A stretch of DNA of 64,000 nt from NCBI GenBank assembly GCA_029945375.1, contig CM057057.1, forward strand, positions 5,456,001-5,520,000, given 5' to 3'. The stretch is from Agaricus subrufescens. Its lineage: Eukaryota; Basidiomycota; Agaricomycetes; Agaricales; Agaricaceae. A program made the position numbers and the translations under genes. This document shows positions 44,491 to 54,482 of this stretch, one piece after another (positions within the stretch are counted from its first letter, which is position 1; every line of letters starts with the position of its first letter). The notes under the pieces are model-generated. The model had not been told where the DNA came from. It saw only the letters and a program-made list of their open reading frames with translations, and did no database searches.

Positions 44491-44841
44491 GCAGTCTAGG
44501 CGATGGCAGAGTATGCCACTGCTACAATTGGACCCCAATGACATTAACAATACACAGGTAATGACAGGCGGAGGCCAGGTGCGTTTAGTTTTAAATAAAG
44601 ATAATTGTTTTGCCTCTGATTTTGTATAGTCAATCTGATGGCGCCACACTTTCCCACTGCCGAAGTTGCATTCCACTGACAACACAGAGGAAATGGCGGG
44701 CAAAGGCAAGGTATGTTTGGTCCAAAATGAAGATAATTGTTTGCCTTAAATTTCTCATAGCCAATCCGACAGTGCCACACTGTACCACTGCCACAGTCAC
44801 GCCCCACTGATAACATGCAGAGACTGGTGGGCAGAGGTCAG
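44491..44841 (+). repeat. Three tandem copies of an 81-nt exon plus short intron
   Basis: Units at 44491-44578, 44630-44710 and 44761-44841, separated by 51- and 50-nt intron-like spacers that begin GTGCG/GTATG and end TATAG/CATAG. Units 2 and 3 are each exactly 81 nt, the length of the matching exon in copies C and E. Frame-zero translations share a P-L-P/L-K/Q...D-N pattern ending G-x-G-Q/K; unit 2 has one TGA. Confidence 0.7.
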
Positions 44842-46834
44842 GTACATTTCACCTGATTAATCATCTACCTCTGATTTCATGATACTCTTATAGGGAGATG
44901 CTTCGAAGGTATGCATCAATGACAGGGATAAATATATGCTGAAGTGTGCTTTCCATGACCAGGAAAGGTGGCTGTGTGATGCTGAGGCCCATTATAAGCC
45001 TGATGAAAAAAAACATCCATTGCAAATGCTCAGTGAACATATCGAGAAAAGTGATGAAAAGCATTGTACTGAGCTTAAAGATGATATAAACTTCCTAATG
45101 GTGGTAGTAAGTAAATTTAATAATCACTGCTTCGGTGACACCTAAGCGCCTCCTCTCCCCCGAAGGCAGGTTTATTCCTCGCAATCATCAGCATGTTTGC
45201 AGTCCAAATGTATCCACTCCTCCAGGAGGACAAACAAGACACAATAATTCAATTGCTCAATAGTACCAATGCCCAGCAAAATTCCACGCCACCAACACCA
45301 TTTACACCAGACAAGAACATTATTCTGGTCAACCAGCTATATTTTTCAAGCATATCGCTCAGTCTTGTTGCTGTTGTGACTGGGGCTTTCTGCCATCTCC
45401 TCCTTTTCCAGGGTAGCAGATCTGAATTACAAACCTGATGTGCCCGCAGAGTCGCTTGCCTTGCGTCAACTATGTTTTGAGGGGGTGGTTGGTTGGTATG
45501 TACATTACGCCCCAGACATACTCCTTTTCATGGTGCAGGTGTCAATTGGGCTATTTACAGCTGGCCTCATCATTTTTCTCTGGCACATCAATCACCGTGC
45601 CATCTTACCCACCCTTGTAATCGCCAGTGTTGGAAGGGTTCTTCTTTCTATAGCAAACTCCTTACCCTTCCTACAGACCCCACTGGGGTTGTTCTTCAGA
45701 ATTTTCCAGGCACACACCCAATGTCCGTACAAGTCTCCCGCCTCTTGGCTGGTTCAAAATTTATGTGCCTTTATGTTATCATTTATTGTACCATGTCTAC
45801 ACCACAAAGAATCAGCACAGTCAAGGATACCAGTTTTGACTCAACTTTTCATGGACTTCCATTGGAAGAAACATGATCAGATGTGTGCAGAATTACGGGG
45901 GAAGTCAGGCAGTCACTCCTTTGGAGGCTATGTTGGGTTGGGCTTTGCATCGGCGGTCAAGGGTATTGCTTATGATCAGGAGTTGCTCCGGACCATTCTT
46001 TGTGGTGTGGAAGCTCTCCAGCCAGCATTACTGAGCACCGAGGACTGGGGCATTTTTTCTCCCAAGGCTCTCTCAGATGACGAGAAGGGCCTTCTCAATG
46101 GGGATTTTGTTTTGGGTGATATGCCCAAGAGATTCTCTAACTTTCAGCTCAAGGTTAAACACGCGCTCAAAATCAAAAATGATTTTATATATGCTCTCAC
46201 TTTGCAACACCTCACTCTAAATAACCAGACTCTCGCAAAGATTTTTTTCCACCACCGTGTTGAACTATATATCTGGATCAAGAATTCATGTACATTCATT
46301 AACGATGCCAGAGATCTTGGTGACTCACTAGAATGTCCCATCCAGAAGGATGATGATGTATTGGAATTAACTCAAGGTAAGTTCAATTTTCTCATCTCAA
46401 AAATTATGTAGACCTCACAAATGTTCTTCTTTTTCGTAGAACTCAAGCATCAATTCCTGCGTTGTGCGAAGCACCTCATTGATTTACACCGAGTGACTGA
46501 TAAAGATATCTTGACTGCCGTCATAATTGTTGTAACTGAAGGTCTATCTGCAGAACATCCACACGCTTACAACCTGGATTTGCATGCTGCCAATGGATAC
46601 CTGGAGCCTGAGACGAAGTCCATCATTACTGACATCAGTATAGAAGATGAGGATGACGACTTTAATATCCTATGTCGCAAAATGAGAAAGCGGTTTTCCA
46701 ATCTTGAGGAAGATGATTTTGAGGACCCCAAGGCTTACTATGGTTTGCAGATATGGTTGGGTAATATGGATATTCCAGCTCCATCGGAGGATCGTTCACA
46801 TTGGTCCCGCTTATGGAGAGCTATAACATCATAA
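44495..46834 (+). pseudogene. DUF6535 membrane protein copy D, triplicated exon and frameshift
   Basis: Proposed exons: 44495-44578, 44630-44710, 44761-44841 (three related units), 44894-44908 (15 nt), 44963-45106 (ERWLCDAEAHY...INFLMVV), 45166-46376 and 46440-46834. The start exon was not found. Exon 45166 begins AGLFLAIISMFAVQ and carries the usual spans (LYFSSISLSLVAVVTGAFC, LLFMVQVSIGLFTAGLIIFLW). Near 45,393 about 8 nt matching CTCCAGTG of the paralogues are missing; the frame shifts and resumes at ESLALRQLCFEGVVGW, open to the splice site. The last exon ends HWSRLWRAITS. Apart from this deletion and a stop in the middle exon unit, the gene looks recent. Function unknown. Confidence 0.65.
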
Positions 46835-47360
46835 CATGCACTCTTGCACTTAGTAGTACTTATATAACGGAGTTAGCTAAAACATGTGTCATATCATATC
46901 GCGGTACCAGTAGTAAATATAGGATTACATGACTTTCAAGCCTTTATATTTTGGTAGTCAGCATATGTAGCAACGACCAACTTCTAGTCCTCACCCATTG
47001 TTTTGTTCTTTGCAAGTTGTTGACCGGTGTTTTGAGAAGTCAACTTCGATGCTTTGGAGGTTTCGAAATCTGGTAGTAAACCCCTGTCGACCTCTGCACC
47101 TGAACCTATAGCACTGTAACACTGCTAATACACAACATGCCCAGGTATGATTCGCTGCTTGTCGTGTCACATCCTCCCTAATCCAATGAACGTTTTCATT
47201 ACAATCAAGTAAACTACACTGACAATTGATCAATATATATGAGGCCATAAAGGAGATATACAGCAGAATCTTGAGTGAGAAGTAGCAGTTACTAGGTGAA
47301 GTGCATATCTGAAGTAAAAAAGGGGTATGAGAAACAAAAGATCCAATAGAACACAGGATG
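46835..47360. other. Intergenic stretch, no gene recognised
   Basis: Space between copy D and the stop codon of the convergent repeat-protein gene. It presumably holds both 3' ends; nothing else recognised. Confidence 0.4.
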
Positions 47361-48020
47361 TTAACAAGCTGGATCCGGACCCCAACCCCAACCCTGACCC
47401 AGAATAAGATTTCCCAATCCCAATTTCCCCAGTATTCCATTATTATCCCTGTCCCCCTCCTTCTTGTCGTTCTTCTTGTCTTCCTGCTTGTCCTCGCCCT
47501 GGCCCTTCACCTCACTCTTGTCCTCCTTTTTGGTCTGATTCTTTGCCCTACTCTTCTCCTCGACTTTGGACTGGCTCTTTGACCCACTCTTGTCAAGTTC
47601 AACTTTTGGCTGGGTCTTTGATCTACTCTTGTCCTCGACTTTGGGCTGGGTCTTTGACCCACTCTTGTCCTCGACTTTGGGCTGGCTCTTCGACCCACTC
47701 TTGTCCTCAACTTTGGGCTGGCTCTTCGACCTACTCTTGTCCTCGACCCGGGGCTGGCTCTTCAACCCACTCTTGTTCTCGACTCTGGGCTGGCTCTTTG
47801 ACCCACTCTTGTCCTCAACTTTGACCTTGCTCTTTGCCCCACTCTTGCCCTGACTTGTGTCGCCACCGGTTGAACTCGGAGATTTAGTACGACTTAAGGC
47901 ACGATCATTGGGGGCTGAGTGATTCCAAAGAATTACTACACAAATATGTGAGGCTCCAGCTATGTTCTCAGACATGAAACTTCTTACACTGTGGGCTGGT
48001 GACTGCAACATTTGAGCCAT
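47361..48020 (-). CDS. Lys/Ser/Gln-rich tandem-repeat protein
   Basis: 219 codons from MAQMLQSPAH. The centre is about nine imperfect copies of a 12-residue unit, KVEDKSGSKSQP and variants, encoded by a 36-bp minisatellite (about 47,550-47,860). It continues into a very acidic/basic tail (KQEDKKNDKKEGDRDN) and ends in a Gly/Trp-rich segment (LGQGWGWGPDP). An intron is possible near the start: GTAAGA close to 47,985 and an AG close to 47,937 on the minus strand. No domain, signal peptide or membrane span is evident. Composition suggests a disordered protein. The long open frame across the repeat and few non-synonymous breaks favour a real gene, but a repeat with no stop would look similar. Confidence 0.45.
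   Translation of the reverse strand: MAQMLQSPAHSVRSFMSENIAGASHICVVILWNHSAPNDRALSRTKSPSSTGGDTSQGKSGAKSKVKVEDKSGSKSQPRVENKSGLKSQPRVEDKSRSKSQPKVEDKSGSKSQPKVEDKSGSKTQPKVEDKSRSKTQPKVELDKSGSKSQSKVEEKSRAKNQTKKEDKSEVKGQGEDKQEDKKNDKKEGDRDNNGILGKLGLGNLILGQGWGWGPDPAC
47550..47860 (-). repeat. 36-bp coding minisatellite
   Basis: Tandem units with the plus-strand core TTTGGGCTGGCTCTTCGACC and ACTCTTGTCCTC. They keep a 36-bp period with one 3-bp interruption near 47,595, so the frame is preserved throughout. Confidence 0.8.
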
Positions 48021-48879
48021 GTCCTATCACCGATAAGCTGTTGGCATCTAATAAACAATGAGCCCTGTAGTCATTCCATTTAAATGAGGAGTATTGGGAT
48101 GTACGAGTGACCCCATTGGGTCACCATGTTAGCACAGTCTACGAGAAAAGACATTTGAATTACCTTTACTAGCAGTTGTCTTGGCCTCAACACGATTGCC
48201 ATCCGTAATCTCAAATCATCTGCCACTAGAAAAGAAGTCCGCCATTGAAAGTTTCTCAAGGGTGGATGAGAGCACGAGGCGGGAGGGGCAACCGTGATGT
48301 TAGGAAGGAAAGTGGCAAGTTCCCGGGGGCCCATGGGATTTTGAGGGGTGATTAAATAAAGCCCAGTCCAGTGTTCGGCCAGAAGGGGGCTGTGTTGCAC
48401 AGCAGTTGATGATGGACTTTGGACACAGCGGTTGCCTCATGGACTCGAGGACAGGCTATAGTAAGCTCTTGTCGCTCTGCTCCAGAAGCACTCGACCTCA
48501 ATAAGGCAGAACTGACAAAAGTCTACCTGTGTCCCTCAACTTATTTTTAGCTCTGCTGTAGCATAAGGCGCTTTGATTATCATCGCGACCAAACTTCTAA
48601 GGCCCATGCATGAATCTGTCCTTCTCAAACAGCCAAGTGCCTTGGGGATGATTTCCACATCATGTCGACTCTCATGGATCCTATATTTCGTCTCACAGCT
48701 ACTTGTCCCGGGTTGCTGTTCCTGGGTGTGACCGCCATTTCTAGGATTGACTAGGATTGTCTGTCCCTTGCGTTCGGTACGAGATATTTCCCCAACAATC
48801 AAAGTCAACTTCTTGATGCACAACACCTAGTTCTCGATTACTAACTAGTCAAAACTAAAGAGGCCACTCTGAACCAGGA
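48021..48879. other. Intergenic stretch, no gene recognised
   Basis: Short minus-strand frames (48080-48400, 48536-48826) have no recognisable motif. The stretch should include the promoter of the repeat-protein gene. Confidence 0.4.
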
Positions 48880-48884
48880 ACATC

Positions 48885-49382
48885 TGTTATGGTACTTGCA
48901 CCAAGGCTAAGCACCACAAGAGCGAGTGTGACTCGAGTGATAACTCCCCTAACACAAGGGTAAGTTATATCAGAGAATACTCGTCCTCCTAGGTATTAAA
49001 GAGCCTCTTTGGAACGTATCACTGCCTCTGGTAGACAGCCGTGTCCTCCTCAAGGTTTTAATACTTCGGAACAAGAATCTTGGACTATGAGAGCAAACAG
49101 AGAGTAGAGGAGAGAGAAATCGAGTTCTAGCTCGTTATATTAGGATTAAATCCCAGGGATAACAGATACTAGACTAAGGAAAGATATTACAATAATACAG
49201 TTTATATACTAAAGGAAAACGAAACCGAGTCATCAAGGAGTCAGAAAGAAACTAGTCATAAAGAAAACAGATGAGTCGAGTGACTATGAATGAGTCAATA
49301 CCTATACTATGTAGATATGACTAAAAAGAAACTATAGTACAACTGATGAGTCGAGGGACTAAAAAAAGATTAAGTCATAACA
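48885..49382 (-). repeat. Gypsy-3 3' LTR
   Basis: 498 bp with TGTTATG...CATAACA ends. Differences from the 5' LTR include four C/T or G/A changes in the first 150 bp, at least three of them at CpG. Confidence 0.94.
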
Positions 49383-49542
49383 TAAGCCCATCCGTAAATT
49401 TGAAGTCTCTTCAAATAACTTCAAACTCCATATGGTTCTCTGGTGATATTGGCCATTGCATCATCATCAAAATTAGCTTCATACTCCCCTTCTTCATAAT
49501 ACTCAGGGATCCAGTTCTCTTGCTTCTTCTTCTTCTCACTTT

Positions 49543-50235
49543 TTACTCCAGGCTGCTGTACTCTCCAGGAATTGTATTGGGGACAACTGTTGAGGCGGTG
49601 GTTGCAAGGGTTGGTGTTGCAGGCTGGGCAGGTATAGTATGGGCAGGAATATGAGTAGTGCCCTGGTCAGTACCATCCACAGCTTTGACATAAATATCGG
49701 GGACAGTTGAGTGGGTAGTGATCTCCTCGCTTCTTGCATTGTTTGCATCTGTAATTCGGTCTGGGTTGTCCACTGTGGCCAATAGGATTTGTAAAGTTGC
49801 TGCGTGATCTGCTTGAATTAGAAGGACTTCTTGATATTGCCTTTCCAATTCTACCACTCTTTCAGTCAACCCCACTATGGTAATCTCCATTCCTTCTATC
49901 TCCGGGTCTGGCAAATGCTCTCCTGTTGTCCTGTATTCTAGATTCCTAGACCGGGTTGTCGAGCTTGCTTCGCTTGATGAATTTCTGGAGATTGCTCTGG
50001 AACCTTGGGCCGTGGAGTTCCCTAGCCTTTGCATCAAATAGTTTTTGATTGATCTCAACTTGTTCCTTGGCGAAATGGAGATGTCGGTAGAGATAGCAAT
50101 AATTCCTCCAAGACAATTTCTCATCATCTCTGAGGTAGCGGACTGCAAATTGATCGATGAGAGTAGGGTTCTTGACAAGTCTGAGTAGGTGCTGGGGTTG
50201 GATGTCGAATCTACAATGTTGTTTCTCGGATCCAC
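49543..50235 (-). CDS. Gypsy-3 accessory frame 2 (3' of pol), coiled-coil
   Basis: 230-codon frame overlapping the end of accessory frame 1. Its downstream part contains a probable coiled coil (GLTERVVELERQYQEVLLIQ) followed by a Thr/Pro/Ala-rich tail that ends just before the 3' LTR. The upstream half may only be a shadow of frame 1, so the two could be one gene split by a frameshift near 49,950. No family recognised. Confidence 0.45.
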   Translation of the reverse strand: MDPRNNIVDSTSNPSTYSDLSRTLLSSINLQSATSEMMRNCLGGIIAISTDISISPRNKLRSIKNYLMQRLGNSTAQGSRAISRNSSSEASSTTRSRNLEYRTTGEHLPDPEIEGMEITIVGLTERVVELERQYQEVLLIQADHAATLQILLATVDNPDRITDANNARSEEITTHSTVPDIYVKAVDGTDQGTTHIPAHTIPAQPATPTLATTASTVVPNTIPGEYSSLE

Positions 50236-50803
50236 TAGAAAGGTTCTCCCTGTCCCGTCGTTCGCTTGAACTCTGACTAAGGGAGTCGGATGAGGAGTTG
50301 AGTGGCGTCTTCGGTTTCTCCTCTGAGGTGGTGGGGGTTGTGGAGCGTTGGGTCAAATCGGTGTCTCCAAGTAATTCGACTTGTATGGGGGAGCAGGCGA
50401 TCACTCTGGAGAGTACCTCCTTTGATTCTCCAAAAACCTCGATGAAGTTGTCGGGTTCCATTGCGATGAGGGCATCGAAGATCATTGTGAGGTTGAACTT
50501 TCCTCCTGTAATCTCCAAACAGGCCGAGGTAGGAGTATCTCCTCTCGAGTTGAGGGTCTGGACTGGCTGGGTCAGTGCTGAGAGGGTCTGTGCTGGGAAG
50601 GTGGGATATTTAAGTGTAAGTTGCTGGTCATCCTTAGATATAGGATGAGGAGTTTTACGAATGACTTTGTCAGCGTAAGAGAGTTGAGAGGTGTTGGAAA
50701 TAAGAGAAGAAGAGCAGTTGTTGTTGTTGGAAGACATGCTGGTGCTGTTGGTTTTTAAGTCTTGACTGGACTGACTCTTATACAATTTTTGTCGAAGGTC
50801 CAA
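49946..50803 (-). CDS. Gypsy-3 accessory frame 1 (3' of pol)
   Basis: 285 codons; the likelier start is the ATG at 50737 (MSSNNNNCSSS). Ser/Thr-rich N-terminus with LSYADKVIRK, a central region (FDALIAMEPDNFIEVFGES), and a well-formed helical C-terminal part (LLRLVKNPTLIDQFAVRYLR, WRNYCYLYRHLHFAKEQVEI). It begins at the end of the chromodomain frame, overlapping it slightly. It does not resemble gag, protease, RT, RNase H or integrase. No stop interrupts it although pol is broken several times. Confidence 0.6.
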   Translation of the reverse strand: MDLRQKLYKSQSSQDLKTNSTSMSSNNNNCSSSLISNTSQLSYADKVIRKTPHPISKDDQQLTLKYPTFPAQTLSALTQPVQTLNSRGDTPTSACLEITGGKFNLTMIFDALIAMEPDNFIEVFGESKEVLSRVIACSPIQVELLGDTDLTQRSTTPTTSEEKPKTPLNSSSDSLSQSSSERRDRENLSSGSEKQHCRFDIQPQHLLRLVKNPTLIDQFAVRYLRDDEKLSWRNYCYLYRHLHFAKEQVEINQKLFDAKARELHGPRFQSNLQKFIKRSKLDNPV

Positions 50804-51408
50804 TCTCGATCAAAGGGACTGAGTCGATGTGACTTGCGATAGGTGTTTAGTTTTTCCAGAGCATGTGGAGCTAATGACTCAGTGGTTAACCATTTGTCTT
50901 CTGTATGTGGGAGTCCTTTCCATTCAGTTAGGAATTCTATGTGGCCGTCTCTGAGTCGATGCTTGAGTATTCCTGCTACTTCATGCTCTTCTTGTCCTTC
51001 TACTATGTCAGGTGTTGGCGGAGTCTCGTTTGGTCCATGAATATCGTTTTCTCGATAGGGTGATAATAATGTCGCATGGAATACTGGGTGGATTTTCATG
51101 TTGGTTGGTAATTCTAGCTCATATGTCAGGGGCGAGATAACTCGTTTAATTTTGTAAGGTCCGAGTTGTTTTGGTCGAATCTTCTTGGAGTAGGGTAGAT
51201 CGATATTTTTAGAGTTGAGCCATACTGAGTCACTTAGGTTGAAAGGTTTGAAAGTAGATGTGATTCTTCTTCTCATTCTTTCTGCTGCTAACTTCCCTGC
51301 TGCGATTGCTTCATTCCTATGATGGTCGATGATTTTGAGTGACTCCTCTGATGAGTCAATTGTAGGAGTTTCAATAATTGGTGGTATTCCATGTGGGTTG
51401 TATCCCAT
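50755..51408 (-). CDS. Gypsy-3 integrase C-terminus with chromodomain
   Basis: Carries the integrase C-terminal region (VWLNSKNIDLPYSKKIRPKQ, LGPYKIKRVISP, HPVFHATLLSPY) and then a chromodomain-like segment (HEVAGILKHRL, FLTEWKGLPHTEDKW). Chromodomains at this position target insertion to marked chromatin in related elements. The frame upstream to 51,637 is the integrase core (TAYHPQTDGTVERFNQE). Confidence 0.85.
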   Translation of the reverse strand: MGYNPHGIPPIIETPTIDSSEESLKIIDHHRNEAIAAGKLAAERMRRRITSTFKPFNLSDSVWLNSKNIDLPYSKKIRPKQLGPYKIKRVISPLTYELELPTNMKIHPVFHATLLSPYRENDIHGPNETPPTPDIVEGQEEHEVAGILKHRLRDGHIEFLTEWKGLPHTEDKWLTTESLAPHALEKLNTYRKSHRLSPFDRDWTFDKNCIRVSPVKT

Positions 51409-51636
51409 GATGAGTTCATATGGTGTTCTTGTTCTGTCGGAGTGTGTTCTTGAGTTGTGTGTATATTCTAGGATCGGAACATGTTTAGCCCATTCAGTTG
51501 GGTTTTGTGTGCAGAATATAGAAAGATAAGCTGCAATTTCTTGATTAAATCGTTCTACTGTTCCATCTGTTTGAGGGTGGTAGGCTGTTGAGAATGCTTG
51601 TGTTATTCCGAGTTTCTTCAGGGTCGATCTGATAGA

Positions 51637-54482
51637 TTATGATGAAAATCTTGGGTCTCTGTCTGATATTATCTTGTCTGGTAGTCTAAATCTCTTGTAG
51701 AATTCGTTTATAAAGACATTTGTGATTGTTTGTGCCATTGCAGTTTTGGTAATTGGTATGAAAATAGCCCCTTTTGAAAGTCCATGGTCCACTATGGACA
51801 AAATCGAGTTATAGATCCTTCCATCGAGTCCTTTTGATGGCAGTAAGTCAGTTATTAAATCCATTGCTATCTGTGAGAATGGTCTGTTTGATGTTGGTGG
51901 TTTGATAGGATTTAGTGGTGGCTTAGAAGGGTGTCGGTTTATTTTGTATTGTTGACATTTTCCACATCCTTTTACGTAGTTTCAAATGAATGTGTTCATT
52001 CCTGGCCAGTATACTTCTTGTTTCGCTTTTCTGTATGTTTCCAATTCTCCAGGGTGTCCTGCTGTTGGGTTGTCGTGGTATCTTGCAATAATTTTCCTTT
52101 GTAATTTCAAACTGCTTGGTATAACAACTTTTCCTTAGTATAAAAGTAGTGGTTTTGCTTTTGTTTGACAAAGAGAGTATTGTTCTTTTACTGCTTCTGG
52201 TTTCTTCTGTAGTAAATTCCTTAGTGCTTCAGCTGGTTCTGGATCATAATTTTCTTCTTCTAAAATGTCGTTTTGAATTTTGATGTCTACCAGATTTATA
52301 AATAGAGTTTCTGGTAGTACTGTAATATCTTTGTTATCGTTATCTTCTTCTGGGATGTGGTCTGGTCTTCTAGATAGTGCGTCGGCTGCTACTAACTTTG
52401 ATCCAGGTATGTGTTCGATTTTGAAGTTGAATTGTTGTAGGTATTGAAACCATCTTGCTTGTCTTCTATTAATTTTCTTTGGGCTTCTCCAAAATGTCAA
52501 GTTTTGGTGATCTGAGCGAATCATGATTTGATGTGGTGATCCTTCTAAATAGTGCCTCCATTCTTCCAGGGCTCTAATGATAGCAAGTAGTTCCCGATCA
52601 TGTATGTCATAATTTCTTTCAGTCGGATTGAATGTCTTTGAAAAGAAGCACACTGGGTGCCTATTTCCATTTATATCTTTTTGATTTAATACTGCTCCTG
52701 AGGCATATTTTGACGTGTCGCATTCTATTTCGAAGGGTTTGTCTTGATCCGGGACCATAAGGATGGGTTGTTTTAGAAATTCTCCTTTCAATTTTTCAAA
52801 CGATTTTGTAGCTTCTTCTGACCATTGGAATGGTTTGTTGCGTGATAGCAGGGCGTTAAGGGGTTTGGTGATATTGGCATATTGGTGAATAAATTTTCGG
52901 TAATAGTTGCAGAATCCTATGAATTTTCTAACATCTTGTGTTGTTTTTGGTGTTTTCCATTGCTTAATTCCATCGAGTTTTGTTGGATCCATTTCTACTT
53001 TTCCCAGGCTGATAATGTGTCCTAGGTATTCTAATTTTTGCTTGCAAAATTCGCATTTTTCGGGTTTGAGGTATAAGTCATTTGCTTCTAGTCTTTTCAA
53101 AACTTCTTCTGTTATGTCGTCTAGTTTTTCAATTGTTGGAGCAAAAATCAGGATGTCATCCATATACATACGATGAGGTTTTCGTCTATCATGTCTACAA
53201 ATATGTTGTCCATCATATGTTGAAATGTTGCTGGCGAGTTCGTCATTCCGAAAAACATAACCATTGGTTCGAATAATCCAAATTCGGTTTTGAATGCTGC
53301 TTTCCATTGATCTCCTTCTCGGATTCAAATGTTGTTGTATCCTAGTCTTACGTCTAACTTGGTGAAATATTTGGCATCCTTTAACTTGTCCATTATCTTA
53401 GTGATCATCGGTATTGGATAGGAATTTCTGGTAGTATATTTGTTGAGATGTCGATAATCTTGCACAGGTCTTAGTTTTCTGTCTTTCTTTCCTACAAAGA
53501 AAAATGATGCTGCTGTTTCAGATTCTGATGGTCTTATGTATCCTTTCCTTAGGTTTTCTCTAATGAAATCTCGAAGGGCATCTTTCTCTATTGGGGATAA
53601 GTTGTAGATTTTTCCTTTTTCTGGTATAAAATCCGGTTTTAGATCGATTTTGTGGTCGAATGGTCTTGATGGTGGAAAACGTTCAGATGCTTTCTCATCA
53701 AATACTTTTGAGTATTTCTTAAATCGGGTTGGTATCTCTGTTTTCTTTTTGTTTTCTTTTAGTTGATCGAGTTGTGTTGCTGTAGTGACCTTATTAACTT
53801 CGCATGGTGGGTTAATTATTCCTTGGAATTCTTGTTCAATAGAAAATTCGTCAAATTTGTCAATCTCTCTATATTCCAACGGGTCTTCTTCCCATTCATT
53901 ATAATATCTTGTGATGTTGAAAATATCTTCTTCTTCCTCTTCTTCTAAGGCAACATAGTTGAGTGCTATTGTTGTTGAATCGGCTGGTCTTGAGGATGAA
54001 TGCATCAATCCTGGTAAAGGATTTTCTTTTCTCCATTTAAAAGTTCTTTGTTTCCAGTTGATGTCAGGATTTGTTGTTTCCAGAAATGGTGTCCCAAGTA
54101 GAATGTCTTTTCCTTTTAGTTTTGTCACATAGAAATTTACTTTGCATCTTCTTTTATCGATAGTGATATCTAAGACAGCGTAGTGTTGAATTGCATTTTC
54201 TCATATAGTTCCATCAGCAAAGTGTACTGGTATTGGTTTTGATAATGCTTGTTTCTTGATTCCTTGTTTTTCTATGAAATCTGGGTCGATACGATTTCCT
54301 TGAGATCCTGAGTCCAGTAGTGCAAGGTGCGTCATAGTTTGTTGGTTCCCATTTAAGAATGTGACGGGTAGTCGAATAAACGAGTTGGATTGCGTTTTCG
54401 GTATTGTTAGAGTGTTGATAGGCATGACAGATGGTAATACATAGGGTGAGTCTTTAATGGGTTGCGATCTAATATCTTCCAC
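51637..54482 (-). pseudogene. pol: Gypsy-3 protease, reverse transcriptase, RNase H, integrase core (broken)
   Basis: Pieces: protease 54201-54482 (LALLDSGSQGNRID), stopped by TGA where CGA is expected; RT part one 53325-54128 (SFFFVGKKDRKLRPVQDYR, KLDVRLGYNNI), also ended by TGA; RT part two and RNase H 52135-53328 with catalytic YMDDILIFAP, IECDTSKYASGAVL and DRELLAIIRA; integrase zinc region near 51,950-52,100 (AGHPGELETY, CGKCQQYK) and core 51637-51864 (MDLITDLLP, ISDRDPRF). The frame jumps just before YMDD, where about two extra bases appear. RT motifs are of the Tf1/sushi chromovirus type. Confidence 0.88.

Noticed and set aside
47543..47853. Plus-strand repeat frames over the minisatellite
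   Set aside because: They are mirror readings of the 36-bp repeat. The minus frame is longer, starts with a normal N-terminus and has a non-repetitive tail.
47550..47860. CRISPR-like array
   Set aside because: Units are contiguous without spacers, and the genome is eukaryotic.
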